Shown here: in pieces, positions 1-13,800 of the stretch
Layout: each line of letters opens with the position of its first letter
How positions within the stretch are numbered: position 1 is the stretch's first letter
NCBI GenBank assembly: GCA_034687125.1
Contig: JAQGBZ010000211.1
Span: 1-64,000, forward strand
Reading direction: 5' to 3'
Length of the DNA stretch: 64,000 nucleotides
DNA from: Neelides folsomi
Lineage: Eukaryota > Arthropoda > Collembola > Neelipleona > Neelidae
Notes under the pieces: model-generated
The model's input: only the letters and a program-made list of their open reading frames with translations
Databases searched by the model: none
What the model was told of the DNA's origin: nothing
Made by a program: the position numbers and the translations under genes

Positions 1-65
1 GCTCGAATAAGAGCCCCCCCCCCATGAAACCTAATTTTTTAATAAGAGCCCAGGCTCTTAATCGA
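1..65. repeat. Inverted repeat with poly-C tract, possible transposon end
   Basis: TCGAATAAGAGCC at 3-15 matches the reverse complement of GGCTCTTAATCGA at 53-65 at 12 of 13 positions. Inside, TAAGAGCC and GGCTCTTA (around 43-60) form a perfect 8-bp inverted repeat with a CA spacer, and a run of ten C lies at 14-23. Such nested inverted repeats are typical of the end of a foldback element or MITE. The window edge cuts off whatever lies to the left, so no target duplication can be defined and the family is unknown. Confidence 0.45.
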
Positions 66-1751
66 ACAATAACGGTACTTACATATATTCGAGACTACTG
101 AAACAATTAAATGTGAATTCAAATATGAATTTAAGAATCTGCATGAATAGTTTCATATAATAAAAATATTTCATTGATGATAATGATAAAGTTCTCCTCA
201 ATCAAATGGAAACCTCCTCCTCATCAGCGCCTTGATCAAACTTCCTTCCTTATTGAGAAAATTCCCTCCTCCTCGGCGTAATTATAAATCTTATCAACCC
301 GCCACTCCTTTAGCTACATAGAGTCATAAGAATAATTAGAATTGACTCTTTAAGGAGAAAAGAGGAGGCCTTGTACTAAAACTGTCGGCTTCCTCTGCGT
401 GCTTTCTGCCTCAATTTTACGAATTATGAACCATAAGAGCAAAAAATGATTCTCAAGGTGCACTTTTGTCCAAACCCGCAACACATCCTAATAAACATAA
501 GTAATACATAGAAAATGCATAGAAGTAAGTACTTGAATAACTACATGTTACTTTAACTCTTTAAGTGCCAAGTGCATTCTTCATCCATTTTGACTTTAAT
601 ACAATGAGGGCTAAACCAGTAGGAGTATTTCGAAACGGAGATTACAGAGATTCCGATTTATATGAATAATGTAGAAGCCGAAACGAAGTTAAAATATGAA
701 CAGCTATACCTAAGTACCTTAATATATGCCATATGCCCTAATAAAGAGACCAGCTTATCCTCCTTTCTGAAAGCCGTGTCCAAAAAATTAAAGTAGCCGA
801 AATGGATGAAGGATAGTAAAATTAGCATGAAAATTTAAACCTTTTTTTTCCTCTCCATTTCAATTTTTCAAAATTTCCCTTCATTTACTAATTGACTAAT
901 GAAGAAAGAGGCGAAGGAACAAGAATCATTTTTGTATTAATGAGTTGAAATGTATTAATTTCTCTCATTTCATATTCGTGGGTGAAACTTGAAGAATTGA
1001 AGATAGTGAAGAAGGGAACAATGGAGTTTTTAAAAGTTAATTAAACGAGTGGGCAGCCGATTAATTAAGACGAAGCCGCCTTCTTAGGAATTGCATATGA
1101 ACTGCAAAGATCCGCACTTCTCCTATTATTACAATCGTGAAGAATCAAAGAAACTTTTAGCGAACACTTGTGATCTGGCATATTGTAATATTTACTATTA
1201 CTCTCACAGCTACTTTTCCCATTCCCTCATTATCAAAGATTCTTTAACAGTTAATAAAAGATGTATATAAATTTATCTACCTAGAATAAAAAATACAAGG
1301 TGGTATATGTACATACAAGTAGTAACCACGAATCAACGTAAGAGCTCAATTCAGTCAGAGAAAAGTTAACTCCCGCTGGGTCAAAATTTAATTTAAAAAA
1401 CAATCTGAAGGAGTGGATGGGAATATAAGTATGATGTTATTTATTATTTTATTTCAACTTTTCCTTACATCGTTCCTTCACCAATTTACTCATTCACAAT
1501 TTTCACATCTCTTTCAATTCAAAATTATTTAATTTCCTATCATATTCCTTGTCAAAGAATACTCTTGTAGGAGAATAAAAAAATATTCATTGAAGTATAA
1601 ATTATCCAATTTTTTCCACAATCATCGCTACAATAATATAACCTAATATAGCCTAATATAACCTAATAATAATGTTGAGGATAAAAGAACCCTTTCCCAC
1701 AAATACTCTCAAGATGATGCAAATAGGAAAATGTAAAAATTGAATTTTTAC
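66..1751. other. Probable spire intron, no exon recognised
   Basis: This stretch follows the 1752-1864 exon in the direction of transcription (minus strand), so it should be the next spire intron. It is AT-rich. I looked for the first WH2-region exon, which should continue the sequence ending in FDSMLE in phase 0, and found none with acceptable splice sites. A 10-bp tandem repeat (CCTAATATA-type) occurs three times at 1641-1668. Slightly GC-richer patches lie at about 200-300 and 360-410, with no recognisable coding content. Confidence 0.5.
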
Positions 1752-1864
1752 CTCGAGCATACTGTCGAAAGTGAAGGCTCTTGTCCCCGTTCGGTCGTCA
1801 TCGCTGTCACCTGAGTCGCGCTCAATTCCTTCATCGTCTGTCTCACCACGCTCTATATTGTCAG
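1752..1864 (-). CDS. spir: spire exon 4 (acidic linker after KIND)
   Basis: The 113-bp exon is bounded by a strong acceptor (TTTTTCAATTTCAG) and the donor GTAAAAA. It has one open frame, which begins with two bases completing the phase-1 codon of exon 3 and ends on a codon boundary. The peptide contains TDDEGIERDSGDSDDD and ends RAFTFDSMLE. Spire proteins have an acidic stretch here, followed by a segment like the vertebrate IRSYRDVMKL that leads into the first WH2. Assigning it to spire rather than to another minus-strand gene rests on phase and this content. Confidence 0.7.
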
Positions 1865-4800
1865 CTGAAATTGAAAAAGAATAAAATTACTAATACAAAT
1901 TCATATTTTTTATATAAAAATTGCAAATGAAAAAATAACATCAATCTGTATGAACTGAACATGCCAATGACAAATGAAACGAGTACATTACAAGACATAC
2001 ACAAGACATATAAAATCCATAAATGGTTGTTACACTATAATAAAATACATGCCAATATTCTATACAATGCCATACATAGTTAATTTAACAAAATGCTTTA
2101 AACATTGTAAAATGCCAAATGAGGAATAATGGTACAACAATAAGAATGGTTGCGAAAATAATGGAATTGAGGGAAAGAAAGTTGAAATGATATGTGAAGG
2201 AAGCATGAAATAAGAATAGATGTGAAAAATCATCTTAATTTACCAAAGAAGATCGCCGGGTGACGGGAGTTGAAATGAATATTTTTTTCATTTCCGTCAA
2301 AAGGTCAGATGATTTCCAGAGAGAGAACCAGCATGAAAAAGTAGGGAAAAAGAGAGAATATGTGAGTACACAATTTATAACTACATTTATAACATTGAAA
2401 GATAACTAAACTTGAAGAGTTAAGAAGGTAAATGAGAGAGAGTCGAAAATTATCAAGTTAAAACAATTCCTCAGCTGACAGGTGACTTTTATTAAATAAT
2501 GAAACATTTGTGAATAGCACAATAATTTCATATCACACATCATCATCATAAATGTTGCCCACTATTTACATTCATTTTGACCATTTTATATGAAAATTCT
2601 TTGAGAAAGTGTTTATTTGAAATCAAGAAAAATATAACTACATACTATACAATAAAGTATAAGTATGGTACATACTATCCATACATACATAAAATATGTA
2701 TATACCTACTTATGTACATAGTATTAGCATTAGTTAGAACTAGTATTTGTATTTATGTATGGTTATGCATTGATACATAAATCGTCTCATCAGCATCTTC
2801 ATCTAAGATGGTGATCGTCAGGTGAAGAATTTACAGCTCCTGACCCAACCTCCTATAATGAAGGAGAGTGAAGTTGGGAACTTGATACCCCTACACTAAA
2901 TGTAAGACTCACTAACAGTGAAAATACTCGTAATCTCTAATAATATGTAGATTGGATGAATGCTCATGTACTCTTGTTACTCCTTGAGATTCTCCGATTG
3001 ACTAACAATAAGTTGAATCACTGGATCATTAGAGAAGAAATTCTATCCAACATCTCCCCACTATATATCCCCTTTTTTCCTAAAATCCAAACATAATGTA
3101 AATTCACTTCTTCACTTCACTTCTTAGCTTCACTACTTTACTTCTCTACTTACTTAGGTATGTATTTTATATGCAAAATGACCAGTGTATTTAAATACCG
3201 CGTAACGAAATGTTCTTCATCCTACCAGTAATTATTTCGTATAAAAATCTACTGCTAACTGCTACTATGAAATGGATGAAACTTGTGTTCATCCACTTAC
3301 AGGTGATTCCATTAGGTTTATACAGCAAATTAAATGGTAAAAATTCTACTTGTTGCTTCCTCACTTGTTTTAAATTCATTGTTCATTTGCGGTAGAAAGA
3401 GAAGTGTCAGTGGAAGAATATGTATTGACTCCGTGGGTTCCATTTTAAAAAATTAATTTATTTAGTTTGCTGTAGCGATGAATATATAAACTGTTTACAC
3501 ATATTTAGCATATTAGCTTGTGCACAAATGCTGACTTGATGTCTTAGGATAGAATATATTAGTTAGATGGTGAGTAAAAAAAACTACTGTTATCATACCA
3601 AGCAAGTCAAGAATGTTGAGGATGCAATGTGGGAGTAAAGAAGGAAAGATACATGGACTGTCATTAAATGTAGAAGTGTGAGAGAGGTGAAGAACTGTGC
3701 GGAGAATCATGTTATTCTTGTTTCCTCTTCTTGAGATCGACTAGTTGTAGAATAAATAAATTCCCAAAGGCTTCCTCTTCCCCCAAAAAGTTGAATTTAT
3801 GAAACTACTACTACAAATGCCGTCATGGGTTCCGTCGTGACTGAGGGTCTTCATCACATGAGAACAAAAGGATCCTTAATTACGCATTTAGATTCCCAAA
3901 TAAGAGGGAACAGGAAAGACGAGGGAATTGAAACTAAAGGTGTACAAGGTGTGTAAGACAAGAAGCATCCAAAATCTCAAAGTCTCACCCCATCACACGC
4001 CTAACACAAAATCCGTTTAAATTTATTTCACTTCTTGATAATCCGCCTCCGCAATAGGTCTAATTCCCCTAATTCCCACCATCGTTAAACAACCGTATAA
4101 TAATAATATCCTTAATTGTATTAACTCCCTAATCTTCCCATTGTACCTTCATTATCATTAATTACAATCTTAATTTTCTTAATTCCTCAACGCTTCATTA
4201 TAATTTCAAAAATTACTGTCATTTATTAGCCTTAAGTGTCAATTACGCAATGCAGGTTGGTTTTTACGGATGATTTTAAATGTGTGACTTTACGTCAAAG
4301 CTCCAACTTAACTTTATAAAACAACACAGGTAAAAAGTTTATTACTAACAAGATCTCAATAAAATCCATTCATTAAATCCATCTCTATACACAATACAAT
4401 TAAATATATTTTATGCACTGTATACCTAAGTATTACTTATACATAAATGTACATATGAGTATTCTTCTCTATTGTAATAGAATTAATTTTCTTTGAATGA
4501 AATCTGATTTGGAAATATGTTCATAGTGAATGTGCCAATTTTGAATTAAGATCTTTTCCATTGCATGGGTTTTAAAACCCGCAAATGCAAGTCTGCACGA
4601 GATTGTCTTGCACTTCCCTATTCCCTATCCATGTTTTGATGTTACGCAAAGCTTAATTCCTAATTTCATATTTCATCGTTGGAGAGATTGAGCAAGCATG
4701 TGATGATATGAAATCTATAAATCCTTAGCATCTAACTTGGCAATTATCCTTAGTGTTTACAATTACAAATCTTACGTTTCTTACACTTCTCCTCATCATC

Positions 4801-7800
4801 TCATTCTAGTTGATTCTAGTGCCATTAAATTTAAAGTAGTGTATTATGACCCCTGGAATGTTACTTTTCAAAAACTCATTCTCACTGAATCAAAAAACCA
4901 ATTTCAATTTAATTTTACGATTCTACCTGTAAAGTAAGTAAATGGGAGGCATTTGATATAAAATTATTATTGAGTGCTCTCACCGCTCCCACCTTCAATT
5001 CCCATAATTCCATCCGGTTTCATTCCCTTCGTCCGCTTTTTCTCACCTGTTCCTCGTAAAGCTCGGACAAGCAAACCCCATATAATTGTTTAATCGATGC
5101 ATGGTTAGAGTCTATTTAACTTCCATGTTGGAATGGACTGTCTCACTCAGAGCAGGAAATCAGTAAGTGTAAAAAATAATTAGTAAAATGTCATTACACC
5201 TTTTTGGTCAAGTCGTCAGGGGCCAGACGGAGAAAAAGGGAAGGGAATGAATGGAGATTTATAGGATACCTCAAGGCTCAAAATGAGACAAGCATTGGGA
5301 GGACTCTTTGCGACTTCAGTTAGTACAACAATTGCATATATCAATAGAATGTGCAAAACTCGCCACTCCGGAGCCTCAGACATTATATAAATGTTAAGGA
5401 GGAACTTCCTACTTTAGAAAGCTGAAGAGGATTATAAGACTTTGATAGGCATATATGTTGAGTGTAAGTTGTTGCCTACTTATTTCCATTTCCTTAAAAC
5501 TCATCATCTTCGCGTGTGTGAAGAACTCCACATACACAGAGACACGATGCATCGCGATGGCTAAATGAAACAAGTGGAAATGTTGAAGTATCCAACGAAT
5601 CCTTTTTATGCTAATAATACGGAAAAGAAGAAGATTCCAATGAGGATCCAACACACACATTACTAGAAATATCTGTACATACATAATACATACCAATACT
5701 ATACATATACCATACTTGTTCAAATCTCAACTGTCCTATTCATCTCAAAGATCTCTTCAACCATTCAGAGAGTTCATAAATTCATATATTTCAAACTCCA
5801 ACTCACCCCTTTTGACAAATTGGACAAATGAACAATGGAGAGACGGAGGATTCTTGTAGAAATCAGAAATAAAAATGTTTATGACATTCTCAATCTCTCG
5901 CTTTCAACTCCACAGCTAGAACTTGGATTCTTTTAAACAACTTGACATCTATCCAATATCCCTTTTACTCCACTTACATGCTCGTTAGTGGAAGAATGAA
6001 AAATATTTTTCCCAAATTATGATCTTGCAGAATGAAAGGATGAATAACTAATGTTTACCAAACACCTATTGTTGAATTGTCATACTGTGTGTAAAAAATC
6101 ATAGCCACCATATGGTTTTATATCCTTTTAATGATTATTCCTTTACCTATACCTAAGTAAATACCTATACCTACTCCCATTAAAAATCTCCAAGTCGAGC
6201 AATAACAATAAGTTTGCTTCAAATCGGTATTTTTTCCGGGATATAAGAAAGTAGAAGATAACAGAAGCCCCTGAGGAAACAAACAAATTTCTTCGTAACA
6301 AGGCCTCTTATATTACCAGCTAATTGACAATAAATACTCACTATAATTCAAACATAATATTTCATTACTCTTGGAACTCACTTTATGCTTATCTTTTTTT
6401 CCTTCATGGTTCTTCCTATTCCAATAATCTTCAACTAACCAACGGGAATTTCAGAAAGACTCTTTCTCATATACGGTCTCTCTCATATTTCCCACTATGA
6501 CTCTAGCAAAATATTTGCAAAAAAGTAACTCAAACTCCCCTCACAAAATTCATATCCGCCCCCATGTTAAAAATTTTTAGGAATCAAAGTGGGTAGCAGT
6601 AGGACAGGGCCATAAGAGAAAGATCATGTCGTTTAAAAACATGTACTTACGTATTCAAAATACAAATTATTATTATAATTGCACCTCTATGATATTACAC
6701 ATTGGCCATATAAAGATCCGGTCATAGCTCTTGAAACCCATAATCCATAAAATGCTCATACTTAATAAATACTTCCATATTTTATGAAAATGGCCAAGTC
6801 GTCAATTTATTCTCATCCCCATCAATTTGTCAAGTTGGCTGTGAGTTTCTATACGTCGGAAACATAAATATAAATAATTACACTATTACACTATAAAAAC
6901 CAAGATGTATGTTTTCGCCAATTCTGAAATTTTTTATTAACATACACTTAAAGGCGGTTCGGAATAATAACAAGTACAAGATTTCACACGCATTCTTTAT
7001 GTTTAATATTCTTTTCCGTATAATTTCCCACTGTCGTTTAATGTTCTTTATTGGAGATTGCAAAAAAGGAGGGAAACATGTGGCGGAGACCGACACACAT
7101 AATTTAATTGGTAGACAAAAAAAGAGAATATGAAATAAATCATTGACTTTCGGTCCCTTACGGTCTTACCAAATTCACCGATACGCCACTATGAGCACAA
7201 AGAGAAAAGCAAATCTTGGTAAAAAATAATAATAAGAGAAGATCTCATCCATTCAATTTCAGAGACACACGTCTGTACACCTGTACTCAATTCTCTTTTT
7301 AAAAAACACAACACAATACCCTCATCATGTCATCATCTTTACTATGATTAAAAGAAACTTACATGGACCTCCCTCTAATCTTCAGTCCCTATCTATCTTT
7401 AGTTATCTATCTATAGTTAACCACATGTGGATATGCCAATTCATGGTAAAGCACATGAATTTAAATTCATACACTCATTCCATATTAAAAAGATAATAAA
7501 GATAATAATAATATATCTAGTTGCAATAGAATATATTCCATTATAAATCTCATAAACAGTTCGAAAGAGTTTAATTGAGTTTAATTAATTGTCGCCAAAT
7601 TTTAGATAAACGGACTGTAATAAGTGGCATGGGTTGATTTAAAGAATTTAGAGAATTTGTTAGTAGTATTTAGTTAGTAGTAAGTCATTTGTTAAATAAC
7701 AATGCTTTCGGTGTAAAAGAACAGCAAAGAAGTGGAGGTGGCTAATTAGACATCATTGACACATAGAGTCTAATTAGGAGTTCATGAAGCTCAAAGGTTT

Positions 7801-10800
7801 GATTGTTTGGCAATGGAGTTTAATTTGACCTCCTCCTCCCTCACACAATTGGCGATTGCCCTCCTTCCATTACGTCTCTATGTGGCTTTCAATTATCTAT
7901 TCCTTCCAACAGGTGAGGAATCGCATGTTCACAAAGCCAATTCCACAAAACTTCCACCTGCAGATCCAACAACGTTCCTATGTATGTGTGGGTGAAATTT
8001 GAGGAGAGTCGAAATAGGAACCGTTCCTTTTATAAACATCCACAACCAAGATCTCATTATTCACTTTCCCAATTGTCCCTCCACACATGCAGACGAAACA
8101 ATCGGAAATGAACTTTCAAACCCACTTGTTCACAATCTCAGTACCAAAAACAAACACAAGCTACGTAATTGAATGCTACTTGCTCCCATCAACCTTAATT
8201 CTATTCAATATTTCATTTAACTTTAACCTTCGATATATCCAATCATAAACCAAAGATAAAAGATGAAAAAAAAATTATATTATAATTCAACAAGTATTAT
8301 AATAAATACATCCTACAATACATGATAAATTTAAGCAATACCATATACAGGTACAGGTACACATACAGATATATTGGTATACAATATTACTTTAATATTA
8401 ATATTTCATATTAATCTTTATCTCACGCACTGTTAAGAAAACGATTAAAAATAAATGTTTTAATTAGAATTGAACCCTCGTAACATCATTGCTTAACCGA
8501 CCAACAAAGATGGTGAACTAAATGCCAATAGCTTTAAGAAGAGCAAATTTCTTAACTCTGTAATTCTTTTTTCTCTCACTCACATTCAGTCAGCCAGCCT
8601 TTTTAATGGATAGTGAAACGAAGTAAATAAAGTAATTGTTGAGATAGACCAAATCAAAGAAATTACCTTATGGCTTTTAGCAACTATGAAGTCACTTCAA
8701 TCTCTCTCAATGTGTGTTTATTTATTGCCCTAATAAATTTTCAACTCTATATTTTCTAATATTCAAAGGAAACTAAATGTTAAAAGCAATCACTCCGCCA
8801 ATTGTTATTTCCAATTTTTCCCTTCTCTCTCTCCCTTCGATGTCTTCGACCAACCACATGTTATCGAGAGAGAGTCAATATTGAAAAGTATAAGTAGGGA
8901 TTCGTTAGAGAAGAATAAATATTCCCTTTTGTCTTCCCAAAATTATTATCACGACTTGCCAACTCGCCCTCTCTGACAATACTCAAAGGAAAAGAACATC
9001 TGACAATGAACCAAGAGACATAAATAGTTAAGGGAGTTAACTTCCAAAGAGGCGTATTGAGACTATAATATGTATATAATAATATTATATCCCGCAGCAG
9101 GTCATTCGATAAATAAAAAACGATATTCCTTTAAAGTCTTGACATGAAAGGATTAAGGTGTGATGTGAATGAACAAGAAATATAAATTCATTTTAGATCA
9201 CAAGACCTTTGATAATAAAACTCCTTATTAATCAACCGACAAAAAGCAGCTGAAAACATTTAATTAAAAAAACTTGTTACTTTTCATTCTGTCATCAATT
9301 GGATGATCGTGTAACATGTTCTTAAAAATGTGAGTACTTTCAGAGTTCAAAATGTTCAAATCCACAAAAGAAGTTGATTAATAATGACCTAATTATTACG
9401 ATCGAGGATTTAGAATAAAGAATAATAATTATTATGAGACCATACGAGGAATATCGTGAACATTTTTGCATATCATCCATGGACCATATCACGAGCTAAA
9501 TGTCATTTTTAACAAAGCCATTACTCATTTAAAGTTGTAAAGTCTTGTAAGATGGCCAAGGCCCATTCTACATACATACATCCCATAAAGCCCATATATG
9601 AATCATAGTATTTAAATTACATATCCAAATAAAATTATATCCAAAGTATCTTCAATGTAGCCTCAGAGAAGAATGCGTTGATTATATTATTCCTAATACT
9701 CTCATCGCGTAATACAGTTTGGATTATTAAGCCCAATATCACCATTGAGACAGATGGGTTTAATTCAAATGAAATATCATGGTGCCCTTATTTGGATGAC
9801 AGAAGAAGAACCTCAAATCAAAATTCAGACCCTATAGCAAAATTTGAATATATTGTATTCTGATATTCTAATAGGAACCTCTCCACCTTCAAGACATTTC
9901 AAATGGAGTTCATTAGGAGTTTGTATCGGTGTGGGAATCGATGGATTAGATAGATGATCCCTCCTTCACCCAAATCAAACAAACCCATACAACAAACCCA
10001 TACAACAAACCCATACAGCACACACACAACACACACACACTCTTAATTCATAATAAGCTATTGAGGATGTTTGACCGCCTCTGCAGTCTTCCCATAATGT
10101 TCCTCTCAACTCTTCTTATTGCATCTCATCAGCCTCGTTTGATTCTCCTAAAAAGTGAGTCAAGACAAGAGCAAAGTATTACAAGTACGTTCTTCACCAT
10201 CCAAATGTGTTTAAATCTTTCCATCATATTTACATATGATGCGTTTGAATATGTCAGGAACTCGCTCGTTCAGTTTACACAAAACTTTTAATTATTATCA
10301 TAGACAAGACACGATTCCTCTATCTATCTTAATTCCTAAAAATTACACTAACTCTATGCTAATTGCACACATATGGATTCAAGTTTAAAAAAAAGAAAAA
10401 AATGAAACTTGAAGTTCAATAAGCTAAATAACTTGCATTTAAATACAAAGGGGTTCAATACATATTGTATTGAATTATAAACGTGTGTAGAAATAGACCC
10501 AACAAGGTGGTGATGATGGTGGAAGTAAAGGGGGGATAAAATCCATTCTCAAGTGTCATCTTCTCGAAGAGGGTAGAAGTTGGGGCCTGTAGCCCACTGA
10601 CCACTTTTCTTCCACTCTCTCTTCACGAGCCTCATTTGCATCCAAGGGTCGACCTCCAATAGAATGGGATGATGTGGAGTCTCTCCATGCCCTATCTAAA
10701 TACTTTATCCGGACACTCGACCCTTGGAACATATTTTTGAAAATGAATGAGGAAGGAAGAAGAGTAAATGTTCGCCTTACAGCCCGGTTCCTCCTTCATT

Positions 10801-13800
10801 GGACTGGATATAACAAGGAATACTCATCCCTTGAGAATAAGTACTTAAATATATGTACCATTAAGTACCACACATATAATATATAAAAGTATATAAATAC
10901 CAATGTACCATATAAGTACCATATAATATAAGTATATAAATATACCATCTCTAAGCATAACTCCTTTTCACATCTTTCAAAGGAGGAAAAGGAGTGTGCC
11001 TTCCACCACGAGTTAATTCTCTCCAATCAACCTCCACGATCTCAACGGCTCAACCGCGCCCATAAAAATACCCATCACGACCAAATACATCCACCGATCA
11101 CCCACCTTCATAAGACGTACATTACAGTACACATCAGACACACACGTATTTAGTATTATATTTAGTACAGATACTTACATACAGTATCCCTCTCCCTACT
11201 TCCTCCACTCTTCGCCCTTACACATTACTATTATAATAATATGTGTTTCAAATACAAATTCTCCTCCTACAAACTCGTTCTCTTAAATTTTCTTCCATTT
11301 GAAAAATTTACTCCCGAAAATACTTTTCCTATATCTCTACCTCAAATTATACGTACCTAATAAATATTTGAAACAAGCCATCAATATTTCCAAATTACTC
11401 TCATTTACTTTATCCACTAACGATGAACATTTATCGTTAGTTTATAAAAAAAATTCTAAGTGTGTTCACATATAAATGTAAATTTAGAAGGGAGCAAAGT
11501 AAAAAACTCTAATTAGAGGGATTGGAAAAAATAAATTATACTCATCGTTAATTTGGGTACTTAATCTTAATAGGATTCATTGGGATAATAGGATTCATCG
11601 ATTGCCTATAATAAATACATGGTTGGTCAACTATCTAATAATAAGTAAGTATGATGTCGATGTCTGATTCTGATAATTAGAGGGAATACCAAAATACATT
11701 ATTTTAAACATAACAAAATATCCCACCCTCATCTTCCATCATTTTACCTTCGTTGACCTCAAAGCTTATACTTAACAATATAGTAGTTGTATCTCTATAA
11801 GCACCCTGAACATCTCTTGAATGAGTTATTGATCGAGCATAACCTCAATCCATGACTCAACTCAATTAGCATTAGTAGCTAATCACTTTGGGAAAAAACA
11901 TCTTTTCCCCTGACGTGAAAAATATGATGAGAGAAGAGTAAAAAGGAAAATATTCTGCAGAAGCATATAGACAAAATGAGCAAAAAGTTTAAACACAACA
12001 AAGTTTTTCCATTCCAACAAACGCCATCCTCTCCCATGCCTCTTTACATTCATTACCAGACTCAACTGGCCATCTTCAATACTTACATTAAATACTTACA
12101 TTCATATAACCACTATCTTCACTCGAATAACGTAGATTGCAATTTTACTAAAAGTACACGTAATGTATTTACAATGTACTTTATATTACTTTAAAGCAAA
12201 AGAAGCAAGTTAGATTTACATATAGAATAATTTCTACGAGGCATTAAACGATAGCTGCAAGAGAGAAACACCTACTTATCAACTCCTTTTATGATTTCGT
12301 CTTTTAGCTTAATAGGCTAAACTCTCTTCAAAAAGACATTCCAGGTTTTTATCCCCAACATTGCAATGTTGGGATAAAATGTATTGAAAGAAACACTTTA
12401 AATTTTCCTCATTAGCCATTCGGATCATTCAAAATAATTAAGAGGTTAAATATATGTAAGTGTACTTACAAGAAACACAATGACACCAAAGAGTGTACAT
12501 TTCAAGCTACATTGCTTTCAATTAAATCCTTCATTATTGTTCTTGAATTAAAAGGCTGAGAATTAAATTACACATTCAACAAAAATGAATAATTTGAAAT
12601 AAATACATTAATTGTACAACCCATCCACAACCCATCCATGTACATTCAGTTGACACGGAGGAATGTGAAAATCCAAACATAAATATTTATGCATTGCATG
12701 TACACAATTAATTAATTATTAAAATAAGTTCTAATTCTACGATTAATTACAATTAATTACTCCTAAGTTAGAATAAAACTCAAACAATTTTTTTAGAACA
12801 AGCGTTCTAAAAAATACTTTTAAATTACATCTTTTAAATTACATTTAAAAGGTTAAATGTAAAAGTTAAACTTTTAACAGTCAAATTACTCACGTATGTA
12901 TTTAAACCCACACATCTTTAAAAAATATAACACTAATGGTAAATGAATAGAAAAGTAAAATGTCTCTTTCCATGTCATCAAGCCAATCTCTCCACAAGAT
13001 TATAAATTGGATATTAGATGAAATGAAATGAGATTCTAAATTAGTTTGTGATCTTTTGAATAGAATACATTAATAAATGACGATCTCCCTTCCACATACA
13101 AAATAACAGATCATCATTCCTCGACCAAACTCCCAACATATAAATACATTACAAATAAACCGGTGAATGGGAAAGAAGAAATGTAAATGAGATTTGATTT
13201 TAATTGAGTCCAGTGTGGACAAAAGAGAAGCACGTATTTTGGGTCAACCTTTTGAAGAATGTCATTTTGAAGTCGGGCCACTTTCACCCCTCTTCCATGT
13301 CGAGGACAAAAGGCGGGGAAAATCGGATATAATACACTTTGTTAAGTGGAGGAGATGAGGCACGATTAGATCGAATTCACATTCATTCACTCCATTTCAT
13401 TATTAGCCAGAGAAACTTCCTTATAAACTCTCCACGTCTCCATGTGTAAATGTGTATGCTTTGTATTTCAAATCCAAACATTCATTCTAAACATCTTCTC
13501 TTTACATCTTGATTCAGCTACCGAATTTAAAAAGGAATTATTCGGTCAAAAAAACTTCATCTACTAACTATTATTTGAAATGAGGCGTACATGAAGCATT
13601 TGTCAAGCGAAACCAAATCCATGCTTAGAAAAAAATACATTATAAAATGTATAAAGGCAAAGGTCTTAAAGATGAGCAAACCAGAGAATCTCATCATCTC
13701 ATTCTTAAGAGGATTGAACAGGGCAAACCCCTCGATTGGAGATTAAAAGTCAAAAAGAGTAAAATAAATCATCCTATTATACGAGGATATTCGTATTTAC

